From: G963676205 sp964342525
GTDB taxonomy: Bacteria; Campylobacterota; Campylobacteria; Campylobacterales; Arcobacteraceae
Direction: 5' to 3'
NCBI GenBank assembly: GCA_964342525.1
Contig: CAYFGQ010000006.1
Location: 19,703-83,702 of the forward strand
DNA length: 64,000 nucleotides
Shown here one piece after another: positions 16,867 to 25,325 of the stretch. The position numbers and the translations under genes were made by a program. Below the pieces are notes generated by a model. The model ran no database searches. It saw only the letters and a list, made by a program, of their open reading frames with translations, and was not told the DNA's origin. Each line of letters starts with the position of its first letter. Within the stretch, counting starts at the first letter, position 1.

Positions 16867-17718
16867 CTACTCACTCTCTCTTAATGATGCTGCTTTAATT
16901 GTATTTTTAAGTAGCATTGCAATAGTCATAGGTCCAACTCCACCTGGGCTTGGTGTGATGTATGAACATTTTGGTGATACATTTTCAAAATCCACATCAC
17001 CTACTAATTTACCAGATTCAAGTCTACTTACACCAATATCTACAATGATAACATCATCTTTTACCATATCTTCAGTGATAAGATTTACTACACCTACACC
17101 TACACAGATGATATCTGCTTGTAGTGTGTGCTTTTTAAGATCATCTGTAAAGATATGACAAATTTCAACTGTAGCATCAGCATTTAACATAAGTGTTGCC
17201 ATAGGTTTACCTACAATATTACTTGCACCTACAACACATACATTTTTACCTTTTGGATCTATTTTATATTCTTCAAGTAGTCTCATTACTCCATATGGTG
17301 TAGCTGGGATAAATCCATCAAGACCCGCAGTAACACGCCCTACATTGTATGGGTGGAAACCATCAACATCTTTTTTCGGATCAATAGCTTCAAGGATAAC
17401 AGTTGTATCAATTTGTTTTGGAAGAGGTAACTGAACTAAGATACCATCAATGTTTGGATTTTGATTCATCATAGAGATAATCTCTAACATCTTCTCTTGG
17501 CTAATAGTCTCTGGCATCTCATGTACGATAGAGTAGATACCAGCTTCTTTACAAGCTTTTGCTTTCATACCTACATATGCTGCACTTGCTGCATCATTAC
17601 CCACAAGGATAACTGCAAGACCTGGAGTTATATTTCTGTCTTTTTGTAATACTTCAACTTCTTCTTTAACTTCTTTTTTGATTTTAGCAGATAGGGATTT
17701 ACCATCTAGTAGTGTCAT
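16867..17718 (-). CDS. folD: Methylenetetrahydrofolate dehydrogenase / cyclohydrolase
   Basis: Bifunctional cytosolic enzyme interconverting 5,10-methylene-THF and 10-formyl-THF with NADP. Signature motifs are AAYVGMKAKACKEAGI (catalytic Lys), ILVQLPLPKQID, and the VVGASNIVGKPMATLML Rossmann loop. The C-terminal block PSPGGVGPMTIAMLL is also present. Length is 283 residues. It is the first gene of the folD-lepB-rpiB run, with its promoter presumably in the 280-base gap shared with the divergent lysine-rich gene. Confidence 0.97.
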   Translation of the reverse strand: MTLLDGKSLSAKIKKEVKEEVEVLQKDRNITPGLAVILVGNDAASAAYVGMKAKACKEAGIYSIVHEMPETISQEKMLEIISMMNQNPNIDGILVQLPLPKQIDTTVILEAIDPKKDVDGFHPYNVGRVTAGLDGFIPATPYGVMRLLEEYKIDPKGKNVCVVGASNIVGKPMATLMLNADATVEICHIFTDDLKKHTLQADIICVGVGVVNLITEDMVKDDVIIVDIGVSRLESGKLVGDVDFENVSPKCSYITPSPGGVGPMTIAMLLKNTIKAASLRESE

Positions 17719-17896
17719 ATTTAACCTTATTGTAGTATATATTTGTAATTTATCGTGATTATATCTAAATGCCGTTTAATCTTTGCAAATGTAAATTTAT
17801 CAAGTTATATATGAGTATTAAAAAATTAAAAAGTTACAGAAATATAATGTTTAAGTGTTTAAAATAATTAAATTTGGAAATTTGTAGTAAAAAATA

Positions 17897-17925
17897 TTGA
17901 CATTTAGTTTTAAAATCATTATAAT
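17897..17925 (+). promoter_or_regulatory. Perfect sigma-70 promoter of the lysine-rich protein gene
   Basis: TTGACA at 17897-17902 and TATAAT at 17920-17925 are separated by exactly 17 bases. Full consensus is uncommon in this phylum, where -35 boxes are often weak. The predicted 5' leader is about 68 bases and contains a palindrome (AAGTTTT and AAAACTT arms, 17945-17959). The rest of the 17719-17999 gap is A/T-rich with no other gene visible. Confidence 0.8.
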
Positions 17926-17999
17926 TACCATAATATATTACTAAAAGTTTTAAAAACTTGCTTTAGTATATAAAAATATTATATAAAAAGGACAACTTT

Positions 18000-18182
18000 A
18001 TGGCAAAGTTAAAAAAAGCTAAAATCAAAAAAATCGCACTTAAGGCAGCTACAAAAGTAGCTAAAAAGAAAAATGTAGACTCAGTAGCTAAAAAAGTTTC
18101 TTCAAAATTAAAATCTGAAGGATTCAAAAAAGTATCTAAAGCTAAAAAATTCGCTAAGAAAGCAGCTAAAAAAGCAGCATAA
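18000..18182 (+). CDS. Lysine/alanine-rich histone H1-like protein, 60 aa
   Basis: By hand count, 24 of 60 residues are Lys and 13 are Ala, with only one Asp and one Glu. Repeated KKA/AKK patterns near both ends (MAKLKKAKIKKIALKAATK, KAKKFAKKAAKKAA) resemble the C-terminal tails of eukaryotic H1 and bacterial H1-like proteins, which bind DNA non-specifically and compact it. A nucleoid role is therefore inferred; RNA or ribosome binding is an alternative. It has an AAAAAGGA Shine-Dalgarno, a perfect consensus promoter and a strong terminator, so it is a monocistronic, probably highly expressed gene. Confidence 0.8.
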   Translation: MAKLKKAKIKKIALKAATKVAKKKNVDSVAKKVSSKLKSEGFKKVSKAKKFAKKAAKKAA

Positions 18183-18210
18183 TATAAAAGGGAACTTTTT
18201 CCCTTTTATA
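18183..18210 (+). terminator. Strong terminator of the lysine-rich gene
   Basis: TATAAAAGGGAA and TTCCCTTTTATA form a perfect 12-bp stem with a 4-base loop, starting at the base after the stop codon. Confidence 0.85.
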
Positions 18211-18384
18211 TAAAAAGTAGCACTCTTTACTCTATCCTAAAAAATATCTTATAATTTAAAATATTAAGTAATTTCTTTAAAAGTTACACAAAATAAACAT
18301 CTTTTTTGATAAGTTAAAAATATTAATTTTACAATGCCAAGAGCAATATAGATTTAATATAATTATTAATAAAAAAGGTACTAA

Positions 18385-19053
18385 ATGAAAAAAATATTAA
18401 CAGGTTTAGTTTTATCTTCTAGTTTATTATTTGCAGGTAACTATTTAACTGTTTCTACTCAACAATCTGAAACAAAGTTTTCTGATCAGTCTTTCTATCA
18501 AGGAAGTTATGATACACAACAATATGTTATTGAACTATATGCAATAGGAGATGATTTTATTTTCAAAGGTGGTTATGCATATCTTCCTTCTCAAACTTCA
18601 TCTTTTACAGGAGGATCAAGTAGAGATAATTATGATTATGAAAGAGATGCTATGGCTGTGGGGTTTGATTTTATTTATAAATTAAATCTTGAAGGGAATT
18701 TTTTTGTGGGTCCAATGGTTAGTGTAGTTTATAGTTTTATGGTTAATGAAAAAGCTAAAAATATTACTAAAGGAACAACTACTACTTATCAGTCAGATTC
18801 TTCAGGTAGTAGTATTCCTTTAGGATTTATGGCTGGATTTGACTATATGGACGATAGTTTTGCCTATATTACATATGAATTAGATAGTGATATAAAAGAT
18901 AGTGATGATCATGATGACAAAGAAATTGGTGTTGGATTAACACATAGTTTTGGATCATTCTTATTTGATGTGGCTTATACATACGAATCTAATACTTTAG
19001 ATACAATTGATTCTGATACATCGATTAGATTTGGAGTGGGAGTTCAATTTTAG
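18385..19053 (+). CDS. Outer-membrane beta-barrel protein, 222 aa
   Basis: A signal peptide (MKKILTGLVLSSSLLFAG, cleavage after Ala17 or so) is followed by alternating polar/aromatic beta strands and a C-terminal strand ending in Phe (SIRFGVGVQF), the typical BAM-recognition end. The size suggests an 8-10 stranded barrel of the OmpW/OprF-like or porin-family small barrels. The ligand or function is not recognisable. It is monocistronic, with an AAGG ribosome site and a hairpin just after the stop. Confidence 0.75.
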   Translation: MKKILTGLVLSSSLLFAGNYLTVSTQQSETKFSDQSFYQGSYDTQQYVIELYAIGDDFIFKGGYAYLPSQTSSFTGGSSRDNYDYERDAMAVGFDFIYKLNLEGNFFVGPMVSVVYSFMVNEKAKNITKGTTTTYQSDSSGSSIPLGFMAGFDYMDDSFAYITYELDSDIKDSDDHDDKEIGVGLTHSFGSFLFDVAYTYESNTLDTIDSDTSIRFGVGVQF

Positions 19054-19063
19054 ATTTAAAAAA

Positions 19064-19082
19064 GAAGGGCAAAAAGCCCTTC
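19064..19082. terminator. Hairpin after the outer-membrane protein gene
   Basis: GAAGGGC and GCCCTTC flank an AAAAA loop. The T run is on the minus-strand side, so it is a better terminator for leftward transcription, but it is positioned to end the outer-membrane gene. Bases 19083-19315 beyond it hold no recognisable feature. Confidence 0.6.
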
Positions 19083-19315
19083 AAACAAAACCACTATATA
19101 AATCATCATTTTAAATTTTAAATCCAAATGATAACTTTACTCATTTATCCCTTCCCCCAAAGAAAACAAAATCATAAAACTATCACCTTTCAAAAAATCT
19201 AAAAATCAAATTTAATAAGTAAATTTTTTATATGAATTAATTATAGAAGAACATTGTTTCCTAAATGTTGCAAAAGGAGTAAATTATTACAAAGTTGTAT
19301 AAATATAAGGGTGAA

Positions 19316-19684
19316 TTATTTTTTTGTATTGTCAAATTGGTAGGTTTGAGCTGTGTAGTTATTTACTAAATCACTAAAACATCCAGCTAATTCTTTGATG
19401 ATTTCAGGATTTGGTTCTATAAATATTTTATTGCTCTTTTTTGTCATGATGATGATATTTGCTTCTTTTAATTCTTTCAGATGTCTAGATATAGTTGGTA
19501 AGGAGAAGTTAAAATGTTCTGCAATAGTTGTCACACATGTAGCTTGGGCGATGATATCATCTTTTGGTTGTTTATTGTCTATAGAACAAGCATATCCACC
19601 TGTGAAAATATTTTTAAAAATTAAAAATCTTGTCTCATTTCCAAGTGCCTTAAAAATCTTGATCTTTTCTTCCATGCCTAACAT
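19316..19684 (-). CDS. ArsR-family winged-helix repressor, 122 aa
   Basis: Small homodimeric transcription repressor. IKIFKALGNETRFLIFKNI is helix 1-2 of the ArsR fold and FNFSLPTISRHLKELKEANII is the recognition helix-turn-helix, followed by the wing (IMTKKSNKIFIEP). Cysteines lie at positions 33, 50 and 102. The metal motif ELCVCDL is absent. Cysteines near the recognition region and in the last helix recall persulfide sensors of the BigR/SqrR type, but the positions do not match exactly. It is divergent from the rhodanese operon, whose promoter holds an inverted repeat. Confidence 0.85.
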   Translation of the reverse strand: MLGMEEKIKIFKALGNETRFLIFKNIFTGGYACSIDNKQPKDDIIAQATCVTTIAEHFNFSLPTISRHLKELKEANIIIMTKKSNKIFIEPNPEIIKELAGCFSDLVNNYTAQTYQFDNTKK

Positions 19685-19757
19685 TTATGTAAAACCTTAT
19701 ATTTAAATTGCTTTTTATTCTAGTTAAATAATACTGATTTAGATATTAAATTGTATC

Positions 19758-19786
19758 TTGACAAAATTTATCATATTTGATAATAT
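19758..19786 (+). promoter_or_regulatory. Rhodanese/Bat operon promoter with ArsR-type operator
   Basis: TTGACA at 19758-19763 and TAATAT at 19781-19786 are 17 bases apart. Inside the spacer is a perfect inverted repeat, TTATCA-TATT-TGATAA (19768-19783), with two further matching pairs outward. An operator between -35 and -10 is a classic repression site, and the only DNA-binding protein next to it is the divergent ArsR gene. Confidence 0.65.
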
Positions 19787-19841
19787 TCAAACTTGTATTT
19801 AGCTTATTTGCTAAATAGCTATATTGTTTAAAAGGCGAAAT

Positions 19842-20750
19842 ATGAAAAAGTTAATATTATTGATGGTATTTGTTTGTGCTTTATTTGGATTGGAGATTCC
19901 TGAAAATCATATTGTATCGACACAGTGGCTGGAGAAAAATTTATCAAATAAAAATCTAATAGTAATTGATACAAGAAAAAAGAGTGCTTTTGAAAAGGGA
20001 CATATCTCAAAAGCTATAAATCTTCCAAAGAAGCAATGGTTTAAAGGTAAACTTAGCCAAATACCAAAGCTTTATAATACTCCAGAACAAACCCAAGAGA
20101 TAATGAATCAAATTGGATTAGATGAGAATAGTATAGTTGTATTTTATAGTGGTGGTTTAGATCAAGTTGATTTTGCTGATGGTGTGAGTGGATTGTGGAC
20201 ATTTTGGATGTATGGATTTAAAAATTCTGTGATTTTAGATGGAGGATATGCAAAGTGGCAATATGAAAATAAAAAAACTTCAAAAGAGAATTTTACTGCA
20301 GAATCCAAAGATATAGAGATAGATACTTTTGATAAAAGTTCACTAGCATCTACAAATGATATTCTTGAAGCTATATATAATGATGATATTCAAATCTCTG
20401 ATGCAAGAGTTGCAAAGTTTTATAGGGGTGAAGATGACAGAAAAGATTTAGCTAAACATGGAAGAATCCCAACAGCTAAACTTACACCTATGATAAGACA
20501 TCTTAAAAAAGAAAATAACTATTTTGTATTTAATTCAAAAGAAGAATCTACAAAGATTTTATATAATTCAGGATTTGGAGTAGAACTTGATCTTCCTTTA
20601 ATTGTATATTGCAATACCGGACATAAAGCTAGAGGACTTTGGTTTGTATCAAAGTTTTTAGTTGGTATGGATGATGTAAAGGTTTATGAAGGATCAATGG
20701 TAGAATATACTAGAACAAATCTAGCTATAGAAAGTGGAGAGGCATTTTAA
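19842..20750 (+). CDS. Periplasmic two-domain rhodanese (sulfurtransferase)
   Basis: Start chosen at the ATG at 19842, behind AAAAGGCGA, rather than the upstream TTG; this exposes a clean signal peptide (MKKLILLMVFVCALFG). Two rhodanese domains follow. The first (LIVIDTRKKSAFEKGHI, then VVFYSGG) lacks the catalytic Cys, as usual for an inactive N-terminal domain. The second has the active loop with Cys257 in VYCNTGHKARG. It would transfer sulfane sulfur in the periplasm, for example to thiols or cyanide. It is the first gene of a ten-gene run and is divergent from an ArsR repressor. Confidence 0.88.
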   Translation: MKKLILLMVFVCALFGLEIPENHIVSTQWLEKNLSNKNLIVIDTRKKSAFEKGHISKAINLPKKQWFKGKLSQIPKLYNTPEQTQEIMNQIGLDENSIVVFYSGGLDQVDFADGVSGLWTFWMYGFKNSVILDGGYAKWQYENKKTSKENFTAESKDIEIDTFDKSSLASTNDILEAIYNDDIQISDARVAKFYRGEDDRKDLAKHGRIPTAKLTPMIRHLKKENNYFVFNSKEESTKILYNSGFGVELDLPLIVYCNTGHKARGLWFVSKFLVGMDDVKVYEGSMVEYTRTNLAIESGEAF

Positions 20751-20762
20751 AAAGGATTTTGT

Positions 20763-21380
20763 ATGAGTTTAGAATCACATTGGGATAATATATTTGATAA
20801 GAGTGATGATTGTAATTTAGGCTGGTGGGAAGATGATGTAAGCCAAAGCCTAAAGTTTTTAGATGATATAAAAATACAAAAAGATTCAAATATCTTTTTA
20901 TCAGGTGCAGGTACATCAATGCTAGTAGATGAACTTATCAAAAAAGATTGTAATCTTATTTTAAATGATATTAGCCAAATTGCCTTAGATAAATTAAAAG
21001 ATAGATTAGATGAAAATGATAAATTAGAATTTTTTAGACACGATATCTCGAAAACTTTTGAAGATAAAAATATTGATATTTGGATAGATAGGGCAGTGCT
21101 TCATTTTTTATTGGATGAAGAGGATATAAAAGCTTATTTTTTAAATCTAAAATCAAATGTTAAAAAAGGTGGATATGTACTTTTTGCTGAATTTAGGGAT
21201 GGTGGAGCAACAAAATGTGCATCTTTGCCAATAAAACAGTACTCTCTTAGTCAACTTTCAAAAAGACTTGGGAATAATTTCAAACTTTTAAAAGATGAAG
21301 AGTTTGATTATACCACTCCATCAGGAGATATAAAAGAGTATATTTACGCTTTATACATTAGGGTAGGTGATGATAGATAA
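20763..21380 (+). CDS. SAM-dependent methyltransferase, thiopurine-methyltransferase-like
   Basis: A 205-residue class I methyltransferase. The opening SHWDNIFDKSDDCNLGWWEDDVS matches TPMT-type enzymes that methylate thiol, selenium or tellurium compounds. Motif I is degenerate (IFLSGAGTSMLVDEL), motif II is LILNDIS, and IDIWIDRAVLHFL is the post-I acidic block. FAEFRDGGATKCASLP is unusual. It starts 12 bases after the rhodanese and overlaps the MoxR gene. Given the sulfurtransferase neighbour, methylation of sulfide or thiols is a reasonable but unproven guess. Confidence 0.75.
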   Translation: MSLESHWDNIFDKSDDCNLGWWEDDVSQSLKFLDDIKIQKDSNIFLSGAGTSMLVDELIKKDCNLILNDISQIALDKLKDRLDENDKLEFFRHDISKTFEDKNIDIWIDRAVLHFLLDEEDIKAYFLNLKSNVKKGGYVLFAEFRDGGATKCASLPIKQYSLSQLSKRLGNNFKLLKDEEFDYTTPSGDIKEYIYALYIRVGDDR

Positions 21381-22308
21381 GATAAAAAATGAGATAAAAA
21401 AAGTAATAGTAGGGCATGAGGATCTTATGGATTCTATGCTTATTGCGCTATTAAGTGAAGGGCATATATTACTTGAAGGTGTTCCTGGTATAGCAAAAAC
21501 TACTGCTGTAAATTCACTAGCACAAACTTTAGGTTTTGATTTTAAACGTATTCAATTTACTCCAGATCTTTTACCATCAGATATCACAGGAAATGAGATA
21601 CTTGATCTAAAGAAGAATGATTTTACAATTAAACATGGTCCAATTTTTACAAATCTACTTTTAGCTGATGAGATAAATCGTGCAGGTGCGAAGGTTCAAT
21701 CTGCACTTCTTGAGGCTATGGCTGAAAAACAAGTAACTATTGGAGAGGATACTTTTAAGTTAGAAAAACCTTTTATGGTTTTAGCTACCTCAAATCCAAT
21801 AGATCAAGATGGTACATATGAATTGCCTGAGGCATCCCTTGATAGATTTATGCTTAAAGTAAATGTGGGTTATAACACTTTTGATGAAGAGTTTGAGATA
21901 GTTCAAAGGGCTGCAAAAAAAGGATTTGAAGAGATTATTCAAGTGATGGATAAGATTGAGTTTGAAGAGCTAAAACAAAAGGTAAAAGATATCCATATCG
22001 ATGATGAAGTATCAAAGTATCTACTTAAAATAGTATTTGCCACAAGAGAACCTGAAAAATATGGACTAGAGAATATAAAAGAGTATATAGAGTATGGTGT
22101 AAGTCCAAGGGGAAGTATTGATCTATATAAAGCTTGTAAGGCCAGAGCTTTTATAAATAATAAAGAGTTTGTAACCCCTTATGATGTGGTACAAGTGGTA
22201 TATTTAGTACTAAGACATAGGATTATACTAAACTATAAAGCCACAGCAAATGATATCACTGTAGATGATATCTTACAAAAAATTATAGAAAAGATACCTG
22301 CACCATAA
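21370..22308 (+). CDS. MoxR-family AAA+ ATPase
   Basis: Chaperone-like AAA+ protein, 312 residues, partner of VWA-domain proteins. Walker A is GVPGIAKTT (about residue 38) and Walker B is LLLADEINRAG. The sensor segment is LATSNPIDQDGTYELPEASLDRF, and a C-terminal lid follows (YGVSPRGSIDLYKACKARAF). A GTG three bases upstream is an alternative start. It overlaps the methyltransferase stop and abuts the DUF58 gene (TAATG), so it lies in the same operon. MoxR ATPases are thought to mature or remodel VWA targets. Confidence 0.93.
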   Translation: MIDKIKNEIKKVIVGHEDLMDSMLIALLSEGHILLEGVPGIAKTTAVNSLAQTLGFDFKRIQFTPDLLPSDITGNEILDLKKNDFTIKHGPIFTNLLLADEINRAGAKVQSALLEAMAEKQVTIGEDTFKLEKPFMVLATSNPIDQDGTYELPEASLDRFMLKVNVGYNTFDEEFEIVQRAAKKGFEEIIQVMDKIEFEELKQKVKDIHIDDEVSKYLLKIVFATREPEKYGLENIKEYIEYGVSPRGSIDLYKACKARAFINNKEFVTPYDVVQVVYLVLRHRIILNYKATANDITVDDILQKIIEKIPAP

Positions 22309-23135
22309 TGCTTGATAAACACGATATTATTCTTAAAACTAGAAAAAAACTATTTTCACAATTTCATGGTGAACACACCAGTATATTTGGTGGAAATGGT
22401 TTAGAGTTTTCTGAAGTACGTGAATATAATATTGATGATGATGTTCGTCATATCAATTGGAAAATTACTGCAAGATCAGGTACTCCAAGTGTAAATGTTT
22501 TTAATGAACATAAACAATTAAATATAGCTCTAGTATATTTTAATAGTGGAAGTCTTTATTTTGGTTCAAAAAGGGCAAAAAAAGATGTGGCGGTGGAGAT
22601 AATGACAGCTCTATCTTATGTGGTAACAATTAAAAAAGATACCTTAACTAGTATATACTATGATAACAAAGAGAGATACTTTTTTAAACCTACTCGTGAT
22701 AAATCTATAGTAGAGATAAATTACGATACTTCAAATGATCTTGAACCATTAAATACAAAGATAGATTATAAAGCACTTGAAGAGTATTTACTAAATAAAC
22801 TAAAGAAAAAATCGATCATATTTTTGATAGGGGATTTTTTAGAGATGCCTGATCTAAAACTATTGGGAAATAAACATGAGGTATATATTTCTATAATACG
22901 TGATAGGGCTGAAGAGGATCTAAATATCTTAGGTGAGTTTGAGTTTGTAGATACAGATACTCTAAATTCTAGAGAAATGATTCTAGATAAAAAATCTATA
23001 GAAGCCTACAATAAAAAGATGCAAGAGTTTGATAAAGAACTTTTTAAAAACCTAAAAAATTCAAATATCAAATATGAAAAGATATATACAGATGATGATG
23101 TGCTTCAAAAACTTGAACACCTTACGAGGTCATAG
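22308..23135 (+). CDS. DUF58 domain protein
   Basis: A 275-residue cytosolic protein with the DUF58 signature GLEFSEVREYNIDDDVRHINWKITAR at about residues 30-55, followed by a VWA-like fold (IIFLIGDFLEMPDL). DUF58 genes almost always sit between moxR and VWA genes, and are thought to bring substrates to the MoxR/VWA machine. It overlaps MoxR by one base and abuts the next gene. Confidence 0.9.
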   Translation: MLDKHDIILKTRKKLFSQFHGEHTSIFGGNGLEFSEVREYNIDDDVRHINWKITARSGTPSVNVFNEHKQLNIALVYFNSGSLYFGSKRAKKDVAVEIMTALSYVVTIKKDTLTSIYYDNKERYFFKPTRDKSIVEINYDTSNDLEPLNTKIDYKALEEYLLNKLKKKSIIFLIGDFLEMPDLKLLGNKHEVYISIIRDRAEEDLNILGEFEFVDTDTLNSREMILDKKSIEAYNKKMQEFDKELFKNLKNSNIKYEKIYTDDDVLQKLEHLTRS

Positions 23136-23510
23136 ATGAATAATCAGTTTCAAGATATTATGCCTATTGAAGATATCACTATAGATTATAGTGTCTATTT
23201 TATTTATATAGGGGTATTTGTTTTTATACTTTTATTGGCTTATTTATTTAAAAAGTTTTTATTTAAGAAAAAAGAAGTACAACTATCTCAAAAAGAGATT
23301 AGTATTAATGAGCTAAAGGCTTTAGATTTAGATAGTGATAGTAAAGAAGTACTTTATAGATTTACCCTTTTAGCTAAAGATTGTGTTGAAGATAAAGAGA
23401 GATTGGATTTAGTTCTGAAACAAATTGAGCCATTTAAATATAAAAAAGAAAATTTAGGATTAGATGATAAAACAAAACAATTACTAAAAGGCTATATAGA
23501 TGATATTTGA
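23136..23510 (+). CDS. DUF4381-like membrane protein of the Bat operon, 124 aa
   Basis: One transmembrane helix (about residues 15-40, VYFIYIGVFVFILLLAYLF) precedes a soluble helical domain. Size and position (between DUF58 and the first VWA gene) match the DUF4381 proteins of moxR-bat operons, though residue-level similarity is weak. It starts at the base after the DUF58 stop and overlaps the following gene by 11 bases. Confidence 0.7.
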   Translation: MNNQFQDIMPIEDITIDYSVYFIYIGVFVFILLLAYLFKKFLFKKKEVQLSQKEISINELKALDLDSDSKEVLYRFTLLAKDCVEDKERLDLVLKQIEPFKYKKENLGLDDKTKQLLKGYIDDI

Positions 23511-24381
23511 ATACCCTTTTATGTTTTTACTCTTTATAGTTTTTTTACTTTGTGAGAAATATTGTAAAAAACAAAATACTAGGCTTTATTTTTCAAATAT
23601 GTCTATGCTTGAAAGTGTAGTGAAAAAACAAAACTCTTTATCAAAGATATTAAAATATCTGATGATTATATCTTTACTTATAGCTATGGCAAGTCCAGTT
23701 ACAAAAGAAAATATTACCCTAAAAAATGCAGAGGGTTATGAGATACTTTTAAGTGTAGATGCCAGTGATAGTATGAAAGATGAAGATAGATTTAAAATCA
23801 CAAAAGAGATAGTAGCTGATTTTGTTGATAAGAGGGAGTTTGATAGATTGGCTTTATCCGTATTTGCAGAATTTGCCTATATAGCTGTACCCTTTACTTA
23901 TGATAAACAACCTCTAAAAGATATCTTAAAATATATAGAGATAGGTGCAGCTGGTATAAATGGTACAGCACTTTATGAAGCACTTTATTTAAGTGGAAAA
24001 ATATTTGAAAAAAGCAAGGCTGAAAATAAGATAGTGATACTTCTTACAGATGGTATAAATACAAAAGATTCTATGGTGCTAGATATAGCTATAGAAAATG
24101 CAAAAAAGTATGATCTTAAAGTATATACTGTAGCAATAGGAGCAAAAGAAGAATATCATGGAGATGTATTAAGTAAAATAGCTAAAGAAACAGGTGGAGA
24201 GTTTTTTGAAACATCTGATTTATCCGAGCTTGAAAAGATCTATGAGAAAATAAATCAACTTGAAAAAAGTAAGATAGAAACTTCTAGTATCACTAAAACC
24301 ATATACTATTTTCAATATCCTTTATTTTTATCTATTTTTCTATTTATGTTTTTATATATTTTAAATAGGGGTAGGATATGA
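23500..24381 (+). CDS. batA: VWA-domain membrane protein BatA-like
   Basis: A 293-residue inner-membrane protein with two N-terminal helices, a von Willebrand A domain and a C-terminal helix (about 265-290). The MIDAS metal site is intact: DASDS (about residue 87), GTALYEA and LLTDGINTKD. Bat proteins (Bacteroides aerotolerance) form a membrane complex linked to stress tolerance and envelope integrity. It overlaps both neighbours (11 bases and an ATGA junction), indicating tight coupling. Confidence 0.9.
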   Translation: MIFEYPFMFLLFIVFLLCEKYCKKQNTRLYFSNMSMLESVVKKQNSLSKILKYLMIISLLIAMASPVTKENITLKNAEGYEILLSVDASDSMKDEDRFKITKEIVADFVDKREFDRLALSVFAEFAYIAVPFTYDKQPLKDILKYIEIGAAGINGTALYEALYLSGKIFEKSKAENKIVILLTDGINTKDSMVLDIAIENAKKYDLKVYTVAIGAKEEYHGDVLSKIAKETGGEFFETSDLSELEKIYEKINQLEKSKIETSSITKTIYYFQYPLFLSIFLFMFLYILNRGRI

Positions 24382-25325
24382 GTTTTTATAATATAGAAGC
24401 CTTATTTTTACTTCTACTTTTGCCTTTGTTTTATTTTGTAAAAATAAAAAGGGATGAGTCATTATTTGATCTTTCTGTTGAAATGTATAAAAAGATAGTG
24501 ATAAATAGATTTGATAAAAAGAAACAAAGTATATTTTTAGCTTTTAGTTTTATATTTATGGTAATAGCAATGGCAAGACCAGTATATTATAAAACTAAAA
24601 TTGATAACTCAGAAATAAATGTTGATATGGCAATAGCCTTTGATATCTCAAAATCTATGATGGCAAAAGATATATATCCAAATAGATTTGAATTTGCAAA
24701 AAATAAGATGAGTTCATTGATCGATATGTTTACTACAGAGAGGATTTCACTTTTTGCTTTTTCAAACCAAGCTTTTATAATTTCACCCCTTACAAATAAT
24801 TATGAAGTTTTAAGGTTTTTAGTAGAAAATCTAAAACTTGAAAATGTAAACCAATCGGGTACAAATATCTTAAAACTTTTAGGTGCCGCAAATGAACTTA
24901 TAAAAAAAGAAAAAAAGCCTCTACTTATATTTACAGATGGAAGTGAAAATATAGATTTTAAAAAAGAGATAGAGTTTGCAAATGAAAATGGTATATCAGT
25001 ATTTATCTATAATATAGCTACAAAACGTGGTGGAGTGATAGATGAAAATGGTAAACTCATAAAAGATAAAAATGGGAATATTGTAGTCTCAAAGATAAAT
25101 AAAAAAATAGAAAATCTAGCTAAAGAGAGTGATGGAGAGTATTTAGGATATTCTTTAAAAAACGATGATCTTAAAGATATAATGAAGAGAATAAAGAGTG
25201 AGTTTAATATAGATGAAAGTGTAGATAAAAATTTACAAAATAAAACAGAACTATTTTTGATACCTCTATTGTTTGCTTTTATATTTTTACTTTTATCTAG
25301 AGTTAATTTAAAGGGGTTTAGATGA
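24378..25325 (+). CDS. batB: VWA-domain membrane protein BatB-like
   Basis: A second VWA protein, 315 residues, with an N-terminal helix, a second helix (SIFLAFSFIFMVIAMARP), a VWA domain with MIDAS DISKS, QSGTNILK and FTDGSENID, and a C-terminal membrane helix. BatA and BatB are paralogues thought to form a heteromeric MIDAS complex. It overlaps BatA by 4 bases (ATGA) and the TPR gene by 4 bases. Confidence 0.9.
   Translation: MSFYNIEALFLLLLLPLFYFVKIKRDESLFDLSVEMYKKIVINRFDKKKQSIFLAFSFIFMVIAMARPVYYKTKIDNSEINVDMAIAFDISKSMMAKDIYPNRFEFAKNKMSSLIDMFTTERISLFAFSNQAFIISPLTNNYEVLRFLVENLKLENVNQSGTNILKLLGAANELIKKEKKPLLIFTDGSENIDFKKEIEFANENGISVFIYNIATKRGGVIDENGKLIKDKNGNIVVSKINKKIENLAKESDGEYLGYSLKNDDLKDIMKRIKSEFNIDESVDKNLQNKTELFLIPLLFAFIFLLLSRVNLKGFR

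Noticed and set aside
19083..19315. Possible small gene between the outer-membrane gene and arsR
   Set aside because: An AAAAGGAGT stretch near 19273 resembles a ribosome site but no start codon and frame follow it.
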